From: Luteitalea sp. | GTDB taxonomy: Bacteria; Acidobacteriota; Vicinamibacteria; Vicinamibacterales; Vicinamibacteraceae | Direction: 5' to 3' | DNA length: 64,000 bases | Assembly: GCA_009377495.1 (NCBI GenBank) | Contig: WHTZ01000013.1 | Span: forward strand, 46,289 to 110,288 | In this document: in pieces, positions 58,084 through 64,000 of the stretch | Layout: every line of letters starts with the position of its first letter | How positions within the stretch are numbered: the stretch's first letter is position 1 | Notes under the pieces: model-generated | Seen by the model: the letters and a program-made list of their open reading frames with translations, nothing else | Told to the model about the DNA's origin: nothing | The model's database searches: none | Program-made: the position numbers and the translations under genes

Positions 58084-58114
58084 GGGCTCGCGCGCGTACG
58101 GAAACACCTAGCCC

Positions 58115-58600
58115 CTACATCTTGTATTTGCCCAGATCATCAGGGTCGAGGTTCTCGAGCCACTTCTGCAGCCGCTCCTCGGCTTCCTTGTCCGTTACGG
58201 CGTCCGTGCTCCGCGCACGCTCGATCACCGCCTCTTCGACGAAAATCGGCGCGCGAACGCGAAGGGCCAGCGCGATCGCGTCGCTCGGTCTCGAGTCCAC
58301 GACCACCGGCTCCCCTGCCCTCGCGAGATGGATGACCGCAAAGAACGTCGTCTCGCGCAGGTCGTAAACCACGATCCGCTCGACCTGAGCGTCGAGATCT
58401 TCAATCACGTTTCGTAATAGATCGTGTGTCATAGGGCGTGCGGGCGTGACGTTTTCAAGCTGAAGCGCAATCGCATTCGCTTCGAACACGCCAACCCAAA
58501 TCGGAAGAACGCGCTCGCCTCCGTGCTCGCGGAGCACCACGATCGGCATGTTGTTGACGGGATCCACCATCAACCCTTTGATCGTCATTTCGATTTGCAT
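58115..58600 (-). CDS. bifunctional nuclease family protein (BFN, DUF151)
   Basis: A 161-residue protein: MTIKGLMVDPVNNMPIVVLR, LPIWVGVFEANAIALQLENV, RPMTHDLLRNVIEDLDAQVE and RPSDAIALALRVRAPIFVEE are the conserved blocks. The family has reported RNase/DNase activity, with a C-terminal coiled end (KEAEERLQKWLENLDPDDLG). The start at ATG 58600 is set by AGGAG four bases upstream; a further ATG at 58630 has no support. It overlaps no gene but is 26 bases from miaB. Confidence 0.88.
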   Translation of the reverse strand: MQIEMTIKGLMVDPVNNMPIVVLREHGGERVLPIWVGVFEANAIALQLENVTPARPMTHDLLRNVIEDLDAQVERIVVYDLRETTFFAVIHLARAGEPVVVDSRPSDAIALALRVRAPIFVEEAVIERARSTDAVTDKEAEERLQKWLENLDPDDLGKYKM

Positions 58601-58626
58601 GATGCTCCTGCTTTCTCGACCTTCGC

Positions 58627-59967
58627 TCACGCCACCATGAGCTCACCGCGCACGCTGTTGGGTCCGGCGCCAACGATGCGCACGGTGACGATCCGCCCGA
58701 ACAAATCTGGACTCCCCGGAATGTTTACGACGGTATTGCCCGAAGTGCGACCCGAGAGCTCATGGTCGCGCCGTTTGCTGCGTGAGTCAACGAACACTTC
58801 TTGGGCACGTCCGACGAGCTCCTGATGGAGCTCGAGCTGAATGGCCTTCTGCAGGGCCTGCAGCTCCACGATCCGGCGCGTCTTCTCCCCTTCGCGCACG
58901 TCGTCCGGCATCCGCTTGAACGCGAGCGTGGCAGGTCGTGGCGAATACTTGAACGAGAACATACCGTGATACCGCACGGCTTCGGCGAGCGAGAGTGTCT
59001 GTTCGAAGTCTTCAGTCGTCTCCCCCGGAAAGCCCACGATGACGTCCGTCGAGAGCTGAATGCCCTCGACTTCCGAGCGGAGCTCCGCCACAAGGTCGAG
59101 ATATCGCTCGCGCGTATAGCGGCGGCGCATGCGCGCCAGCACGGGCGTCGAGCCAGACTGCACGGGCAAGTGCAGATGCTTGCAAACCTTGGGAAGATCT
59201 CGAAGCGCGTGAATCAGACGGTGCGAGACATGGCGAGGGTGCGGGCTTGCGAACCGAATGCGTTGGATGCCGGGAACCTCGTGCACACGCTCGAGCAACG
59301 CGGCAAAGTCACAACCGGGATCGTCGGGCGCCTGGTAATGGTTGACGATCTGGCCGAGCAGATGCACTTCGCTGTGACCATTCTCCGCTGCTTCACGTAC
59401 TTCTGCGAGGATTTCACTCAACGCGCGCATACGTTCGCGCCCGCGGGTGTAAGGGACGATGCAGAATGCGCAGCAGTCGTTGCACCCCTCGATGATGTTG
59501 ACGTATGCCTTGAGAGAGTCCCGTCGACGTGCGATCCCGAGCGGGAACGAGACATCGTCATGTGGACTGACGTCCACCAATGAGATGTCCGCAGGGCCGT
59601 CCGCGGCACTCAGCTTTTGTGCAACGAGGCCTGGGAGCTGTTTGAGCGACTGCGTGCCAACGACAACGTCTACGAGGCTCGAACGGCGGAACAGCTCGTC
59701 GCCGAGCTGCTGCGCGACACAGCCCGTGACCGCGACGACCGGCTGGGAACCGCGCTGCAGGCCGACCTGACGCAGCTCTCCTAGACGTGAGTACAGCTTG
59801 TCTTCGGCGTGCTCACGAACGCTGCATGTGTTCACCACAATGATGTCCGCGTCCACCGGATCGGTGACTGCCTCGAAGCCGGCCTGCTCGAGGAGCCCGG
59901 CCATACGCTCCGAGTCGTGGACGTTCATCTGGCAGCCGTAGGTTTCGATGAGGTATTTCTGTGGCAC
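58627..59967 (-). CDS. miaB: tRNA-2-methylthio-N6-dimethylallyladenosine synthase
   Basis: A 446-residue radical SAM methylthiotransferase that adds a methylthio group to i6A37 of tRNAs. The N-terminal UPF0004 domain (YLIETYGCQMNVHDSERMAG; VVNTCSVREHAEDK) has its three Cys. The radical-SAM motif is GCNDCCAFCIVPYTRGRE with the CxxxCxxC Cys and an extra Cys between. The C-terminal TRAM domain is present. The last part of the barrel (FPGETTEDFEQTLSLAEA) is typical. Confidence 0.96.
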   Translation of the reverse strand: MPQKYLIETYGCQMNVHDSERMAGLLEQAGFEAVTDPVDADIIVVNTCSVREHAEDKLYSRLGELRQVGLQRGSQPVVAVTGCVAQQLGDELFRRSSLVDVVVGTQSLKQLPGLVAQKLSAADGPADISLVDVSPHDDVSFPLGIARRRDSLKAYVNIIEGCNDCCAFCIVPYTRGRERMRALSEILAEVREAAENGHSEVHLLGQIVNHYQAPDDPGCDFAALLERVHEVPGIQRIRFASPHPRHVSHRLIHALRDLPKVCKHLHLPVQSGSTPVLARMRRRYTRERYLDLVAELRSEVEGIQLSTDVIVGFPGETTEDFEQTLSLAEAVRYHGMFSFKYSPRPATLAFKRMPDDVREGEKTRRIVELQALQKAIQLELHQELVGRAQEVFVDSRSKRRDHELSGRTSGNTVVNIPGSPDLFGRIVTVRIVGAGPNSVRGELMVA

Positions 59968-59979
59968 CGTAAACTTTCG

Positions 59980-61647
59980 CTATTTATTCGTATCAGCTCT
60001 GTCGACGTGTTGCTGGCCAGCGTGGGCCCGTGCGGCAAGCATCGCCCGCGCTCCCTCCAGGACCGCACCCGAGATGTCGCCACCTATCATGCGCGCCAGC
60101 TCCGTCGCGCGCCCGTCTGCATCCAGCACGGTCGCTCTTGTTATCGTACGCTCGTCGACCACATGCTTGCTAATGTTGACATGCGCCTGTGCATGCGCGG
60201 CTACCTGTGGGAGGTGGGTGATGCAAAGCACCTGTACGTGATCTGCCAGGCGCCTGAGCTTGGCGCCGACCGTGTCCGCTACCCGACCGCCAATGCCCGC
60301 GTCAATTTCGTCGAAGATGAGCGTCTTGCCGGGCACGTCCGGTGAGGCGAGCGTCTTCATCGCGAGCATGATGCGCGACAGCTCACCACCAGACGCGATG
60401 CGCGCAAGCGGGCGCAATTCCTCGCCAGGGTTGGGAGACAAGAAGATCTCGCACCGATCGAACCCGTTGCGACTCCAGGAGCGTGGCGACGGGTCTTCGG
60501 AAGCAAAGCGGATCTCGCACCGCGTGTGCTCCATCGCCAGCTCGCCCAGCGCGGCACCGAGGCGTTCCGTAAAGCGCGGCGCGGCTTGGCGTCGCCGTTC
60601 CGAGAGTTGGCCCGCGATGTCGCGGTAGGCGTCAGCGGCCTGCGCCACTGCCTCCTGTAACTGCGCCGCGCGTTCAGCGGATGTTTCGACCGCCGCCAGG
60701 GTCGCCATCATCTCGGTACGTTGGCGTAGCACCTCGTCCAGTGTGGATCCGTAACGGCGCTTCAATCGCTCGAGCGCGGCCAAGCGATCTTCGACGGCTT
60801 GCAAACGTTCCGGCGACCGATCGAGGTCGGTCAGGAATGAGCGTAGAAAGAACGCGAGGTCCTCGAGGTGTGCCTTCACGGCGTCGCGTGCGTCCAGGTG
60901 TGGCTCGAAGCGGCGATCGAGGGCGGCGAGGTCCGTCACTCGACGCCACACCTGCTCGAGCTGCGCGAGGACGGCTGCCTCTCCTTCGTAGAGCATGTCG
61001 TAGCTCTCGTTGCCAAGCCGCTGGATCCGCTCGGCGTTGGCGAGCACCTGCCGTGTCGCCGCAAGATCCTCGTCTTCACCCGGCTGCGGCGCGACGTTAT
61101 CAATCTCACCGAGCTGAAACGTCAAGAGGTCAATCCGCGCGGCGCGCTCACGCTCGTCGAGCTGCGCGGCGTCGAGTTGCTCCTGCCGCGCACGCCATGC
61201 CTCGTACCGCGTCGCGGCCTCGGTGCGTTCAGCGTCGAGACCGGCAAAACGATCGAGCAGCTCGAGCTGCGTATCGGCTTGCAAGAGGCTTTGGTGTTCG
61301 TGCTGGCCGTGCAAGTCCACGAGATCGGCAACGGCTTCGCGGAGCGCTGTGCTCGTCACCAGGATATTGTCAATGAACGCGCGGCTCCGACCTTGCGCCG
61401 ATATTTCGCGTCTAAGAATCGTTTCACGTCCGTCTGGGTTCTCGAGCACAGCCTGGACGTGTGCGGTAGGCGCAGCGGTGCGCACGAGGTCAGCGGAGGC
61501 GCGGCCACCGAGTAGGAGGCCGACGGCCTCGACGAGAATCGACTTGCCGGCGCCGGTCTCGCCGGTGAAAACGGTCAGGCCGGGCCCGAGCTCGAGGTCG
61601 AGCGTCTCGATGACCGCAAGCTGGCGGATGCTCACATAGCGAATCAT
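59980..61647 (-). CDS. recN: DNA repair protein RecN (SMC-like)
   Basis: A 555-residue SMC-like ATPase for double-strand break repair. Walker A FTGETGAGKSILVEAVGLLL is at the N terminus. The coiled-coil arms (300-370; ALERLKRRYGSTLDEVLRQR, AERAAQLQEAVAQAADAYRD) lead to the signature RIASGGELSRIMLAMKTL and Walker B TLIFDEIDAGIGG, then CITHLPQVAAHAQAHVNISK. It is 12 bases downstream of nothing else on the strand and ends near miaB. RecN binds DNA ends with RecA. Confidence 0.96.
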   Translation of the reverse strand: MIRYVSIRQLAVIETLDLELGPGLTVFTGETGAGKSILVEAVGLLLGGRASADLVRTAAPTAHVQAVLENPDGRETILRREISAQGRSRAFIDNILVTSTALREAVADLVDLHGQHEHQSLLQADTQLELLDRFAGLDAERTEAATRYEAWRARQEQLDAAQLDERERAARIDLLTFQLGEIDNVAPQPGEDEDLAATRQVLANAERIQRLGNESYDMLYEGEAAVLAQLEQVWRRVTDLAALDRRFEPHLDARDAVKAHLEDLAFFLRSFLTDLDRSPERLQAVEDRLAALERLKRRYGSTLDEVLRQRTEMMATLAAVETSAERAAQLQEAVAQAADAYRDIAGQLSERRRQAAPRFTERLGAALGELAMEHTRCEIRFASEDPSPRSWSRNGFDRCEIFLSPNPGEELRPLARIASGGELSRIMLAMKTLASPDVPGKTLIFDEIDAGIGGRVADTVGAKLRRLADHVQVLCITHLPQVAAHAQAHVNISKHVVDERTITRATVLDADGRATELARMIGGDISGAVLEGARAMLAARAHAGQQHVDRADTNK

Positions 61648-61656
61648 CGGGAACCG

Positions 61657-61686
61657 GTAGGGCGCGTTCGGCGAACGGGCCGTACG
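61657..61686. repeat. REP-like palindrome
   Basis: GTAGGGCGCGTTCGGCGAAC then GGGCCGTAC forms an imperfect palindrome of the TAGGGCGC family, directly upstream of the two-hairpin repeats. Confidence 0.5.
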
Positions 61687-61784
61687 CTAGAACCCTTGAG
61701 GCACCGAAACTCGACTCTTTGAGTCAAGTTTTTGGTGCGTTAAGTGAGCGTCGGGGGGCGCGGCTGAAAGCCGCGGCCCGCTAG
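61687..61784 (+). repeat. two-hairpin repeat unit (copy 2)
   Basis: CTAGAACCCTTGAGGCACCG, hairpin GCACC..GGTGC with GAAACT/AGTTTT and GACT/AGTC around loop CTTTG, then AAGTGAGCGTCGGGG, second hairpin GCGCGGCTGAAAGCCGCGG and CTAG. Its stem bases differ from copy 1 at paired positions, keeping the fold. Confidence 0.7.
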
Positions 61785-61883
61785 AACTCTTGAGAACGCG
61801 AAACGTGACCCAGAAGTGTTCACGTTTCGGGGCTCGCAAGTGAGCACCGCGAAGCGCGGCCCGAAGGAGCTGCGGTTCGCTAG
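61781..61883 (+). repeat. two-hairpin repeat unit (copy 3), tandem with copy 2
   Basis: CTAGAACTCTTGAGAACG, perfect stem CGAAACGTGA (61799-61808) / TCACGTTTCG (61820-61829) around an 11-base loop, then CAAGTGAGCACC. A variant second part (GCGAAGCGCGGCCCGAAGG) follows, ending CTAG at 61880-61883. The array lies in the recN-tolQ gap (61648-61987), which has no gene. Confidence 0.7.
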
Positions 61884-61904
61884 AACTCCCATGTTATCAT
61901 AGAC

Positions 61905-61933
61905 TTGACTCACGTTAGTGCCCGTGGTAATGT
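61905..61933 (+). promoter_or_regulatory. tol operon promoter
   Basis: TTGACT (61905-61910), 17-nt spacer and TAATGT (61928-61933) with an extended -10 TGG form a sigma-70-like promoter. Transcription would begin near 61940, about 48 bases before the tolQ start. Confidence 0.55.
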
Positions 61934-61987
61934 GACGTCTTGGCGCTGTCCCAGCGGCGCAGCATATGACCACAGTCGGAGGCTTGT

Positions 61988-62737
61988 TTGCCCACGCTCG
62001 GTTCGCTTGCTCTTGCCCTGCAGGAGCCGCCTGTTCCCGCGCCCGAAACCGCGGACGTGGATGTCCTGACGCTCATCGGTGACGCGAGCCTTCCCGTCAA
62101 GGCGGTCCTCCTCGTTCTCGTCGTTTTTTCAGTCGTTTCTTGGGGCATCATCCTCTACAAGCACTGGCAATTTCGTCGCGCCGAGCGCCAATCGATGGCG
62201 TTCCTCGACGTCTTTCGCAAGAGCAGCAAGTTTTCAGAAGTGCAAGCGGTCTGCCGCACCCTTGGCGAGAGCCCGCTCGTGAGCCTGTTCCAAGCGGGCT
62301 ACGCGGAGCTCACGGCCCAGCTTCGTACACAGCAAGGCGAGCGGCCGGCGAACCAGGCGGGACGTCCAACTCTAAAGAGCTTCGATGCGCTCGACCGGGC
62401 ATTGCTCCGCGCCGCCGGCATTGAAGTGAACAAGCTGGAGCACCGCGTGACCTTTCTCGCGACGACGGCGAACATCGCGCCGTTCATCGGACTGTTTGGC
62501 ACAGTTTATGGCATCATGAACTCGTTCATGAACATCGGGCAGATGGGTTCCACGAACCTGGCGATCGTGGCGCCGGGCATTGCGGAGGCGCTCATCGCGA
62601 CGGCGATGGGCTTGTTTGCCGCAATTCCTGCTGTCTATTTCTACAACCTGCTCACACAGAAAGTGAAGCACTTCGCCTCATCGATGGAAGACTTCTCGCT
62701 CGAATTTCTCAATATCGCGGAGCGCAACTTCACGTAG
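61988..62737 (+). CDS. tolQ: TolQ/ExbB proton channel protein
   Basis: A 249-residue inner-membrane protein with three transmembrane segments: VKAVLLVLVVFSVVSWGIIL, then ATTANIAPFIGLFGTVYGIM and GIAEALIATAMGLFAAIPAV. It forms the proton channel with TolR, energising TolA or a TonB-like protein. TTG start at 61988. It is the first of three tandem genes; tolR follows after eight bases. Confidence 0.93.
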   Translation: MPTLGSLALALQEPPVPAPETADVDVLTLIGDASLPVKAVLLVLVVFSVVSWGIILYKHWQFRRAERQSMAFLDVFRKSSKFSEVQAVCRTLGESPLVSLFQAGYAELTAQLRTQQGERPANQAGRPTLKSFDALDRALLRAAGIEVNKLEHRVTFLATTANIAPFIGLFGTVYGIMNSFMNIGQMGSTNLAIVAPGIAEALIATAMGLFAAIPAVYFYNLLTQKVKHFASSMEDFSLEFLNIAERNFT

Positions 62738-62745
62738 CAAAGCCA

Positions 62746-63216
62746 ATGCCTGGCGTACAGGTTCATTCGACGGGCGGATCGGCGATGGGCGGACGACGCG
62801 GACGCATGTATCACGTCGCGCCCAGCCTGTCGGAAATCAACGTCGTGCCGCTGGTTGACGTGATGCTGGTGCTGCTCATCATCTTCATGGTGGCGGCGCC
62901 CCTGATGACTCGGGGCATGGACGTCACGCTTCCCGAAGCGCGCAATGCGCCCGTGCTCGAGGAGGAGCGCGTGTTCGTCACCGTGCCGAAGACCTACGAA
63001 GAGAATCGGGAGGTAGAGATTGATGATGAGCTCCTGCCCGTCGACGTGCTCGAAGAGCGTATACGTCAACTCATGGTGGACCGTTCGCAGAAGAACGTCT
63101 ACCTCCGAAGCGACCGAGACGTGAAGATGGCACAGTTCGTCGAGGTCATGGATCTGTTGAGAGCGGCGGGCGTGGAGAATCTCGCCGTGGTGACCTTGTT
63201 GCCGGGAGAGCAGTAA
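62746..63216 (+). CDS. tolR: TolR/ExbD biopolymer transport protein
   Basis: A 156-residue protein with one transmembrane helix, LVDVMLVLLIIFMVAAPLM, bearing the proton-coupling Asp in VPLVDVMLV. The periplasmic domain (EARNAPVLEEERVFVTVPKT; KNVYLRSDRDVKMAQFVEVM) is typical. It works with TolQ. Confidence 0.92.
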   Translation: MPGVQVHSTGGSAMGGRRGRMYHVAPSLSEINVVPLVDVMLVLLIIFMVAAPLMTRGMDVTLPEARNAPVLEEERVFVTVPKTYEENREVEIDDELLPVDVLEERIRQLMVDRSQKNVYLRSDRDVKMAQFVEVMDLLRAAGVENLAVVTLLPGEQ

Positions 63217-63220
63217 CCCT

Positions 63221-63997
63221 GTGGAAGACCTGGTCTCGGAGGCCTTGTTCGGCCGCGTGCGTGAGCCCGAAGGGCTTCAGCGGATGCTGTCGCTCTCGTT
63301 GGTGGCTCACCTGGTCGTCGGCGTGGCAGTCCTGCTGATGCCATCGGGCTGGCGTCAATCGGTCGATGATGACGACCGCATGGTGATGACGATTAGCTTG
63401 GGTGGCACGCCCGGCCCGAAGACGGGCGGGATGACACCCATTGCGGGCACGCCCGTCCAGCAGGTGGAACCTGAGAATGCCAAGCCGAAGCCGTTCACAC
63501 CGCCGTCTGTGAAGCCGGCGGCGATGAGCGTGCCGCTCGAGCGTGCCACGCGGCGCCCTCCCCCACCGCCTGTCGAGCACGCGCCGGAGGAAGCGCGTGG
63601 GCGCCGGCCGACGACGGGACCTGAGGTCCGCGAAGGCAACGCGATGGCGGAAACGCCCGGTCAGGAGAACAGCATCGGCATTTCGACGGGCGGCGGTGGC
63701 TACGGTGGGCAACTTGAGCTTGGCGATTTCTGTTGTCCCGAATACATCCAGACGATGATACAGATCATCGACCGCAACTGGAGCTCGCGGCGTCCCATGA
63801 CGGCGGTCACGACCATGCGGTTCATGATTGCCCGCGATGGCACACTTTCGGACATTGGCGTGCAGAAATCGAGCGGCTATCCGGATTTGGACATGATCGC
63901 GCAGCGCGCGCTGCTGGCGACACGGCTACCACCCTTACCTGGGGAGTATCCGCACCCGGATCTCGAAGTGGAGCTCTACTTCCACTATCACCCGTAG
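63221..63997 (+). CDS. TonB/TolA-like energy transducer
   Basis: A 258-residue protein with one N-terminal transmembrane segment (LSLVAHLVVGVAVLLMPSGW), a Pro/Lys-rich periplasmic linker (PKPFTPPSVKPAAMSVPLER) and a C-terminal TonB-type domain (MRFMIARDGTLSDIGVQKSS, then DLDMIAQRALLATRLPPLPG). It completes the Tol/ExbBD-like system. The size and single C-terminal domain cannot by themselves separate a TolA from a TonB role. Complete within the window. Confidence 0.85.
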   Translation: MEDLVSEALFGRVREPEGLQRMLSLSLVAHLVVGVAVLLMPSGWRQSVDDDDRMVMTISLGGTPGPKTGGMTPIAGTPVQQVEPENAKPKPFTPPSVKPAAMSVPLERATRRPPPPPVEHAPEEARGRRPTTGPEVREGNAMAETPGQENSIGISTGGGGYGGQLELGDFCCPEYIQTMIQIIDRNWSSRRPMTAVTTMRFMIARDGTLSDIGVQKSSGYPDLDMIAQRALLATRLPPLPGEYPHPDLEVELYFHYHP

Positions 63998-64000
63998 CAG

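Noticed and set aside
61799..61829. CGAAACGTGA / TCACGTTTCG as a parS (GTTTCACGTGAAAC) site.
   Set aside because: The half-sites are separated by an 11-base loop and belong to a repeat unit with differing stems in other copies, so it is a hairpin rather than a parS.

Overview
The window is GC-rich chromosomal DNA from what looks like an Acidobacteriota bacterium, probably of the Vicinamibacteria type. The pointers are a PadR regulator overlapping a large MacB-like ADOP permease, a hybrid type II secretion/type IV pilus locus whose secretin carries a cohesin-like tail, a bacterial microcompartment shell gene beside an acylating aldehyde dehydrogenase, and many palindromic intergenic repeats. 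The lineage call is inference from gene content. I see no tRNA or rRNA gene, CRISPR array, prophage or transposase.

Layout. 1-4596: 3' part of an NtrC-type regulator, then padR with its operator and a frameshifted permease. 4676-5121: RNase P RNA. 5145-9387: sugar-nucleotide epimerase, a secreted helix-hairpin-helix protein, a FimT/GspH-like pseudopilin, a small unknown protein and a Fis-type AAA+ regulator that lacks the GAFTGA loop. 9812-14433: gcvT-gcvH-gcvP. 14373-17479: class IV aminotransferase (minus strand), then nnr and tsaE. 17464-26879, minus strand: guaB, secA, an M23 peptidase, comM and a LysM lytic transglycosylase. 27164-29232, minus strand: acylating aldehyde dehydrogenase and BMC-H shell protein. 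29573-31267: lipoprotein and lytic transglycosylase. 31508-40651: GspF/PilC, PilB, PilM, PilN, PilO, a PilP/GspC-like protein, secretin and two GspG-like pseudopilins, ending in a terminator. 40791-43105: small winged-helix-like protein, Ig-fold lipoprotein and a further pseudopilin. 43106-43910: gene debris. 43911-51051: sugar/muropeptide cluster (MFS, sodium symporter, GHL10 hydrolase, amino-sugar kinase, nagB, murQ). 51300-54605: xerD-like recombinase and a fused LptF-LptG permease. 54606-57433: repeat-rich gap with a parB fragment, then parB and parA. 57676-61647: DoxX protein, bifunctional nuclease, miaB, recN. 61988-63997: tolQ, tolR and a TonB/TolA-like protein.

Between the genes lies an unusually rich set of repeats. 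(a) Palindromes whose arms are built from degenerate heptanucleotides (AGGNNNC type). (b) A 149-bp element with inverted-repeat ends sitting inside one such palindrome; a second palindrome in the window serves as the unoccupied site. (c) A nested inverted-repeat element upstream of secA. (d) A ~100-bp two-hairpin unit present three times, with changing but still paired stems. (e) REP-like palindromes containing TAGGGCGC. Two genes (the PilN-like gene and the AAA+ regulator) have 3' ends that run through such repeats, so repeat DNA has become coding. These repeats and the two-gene microcompartment locus are the most noteworthy contents of the window.
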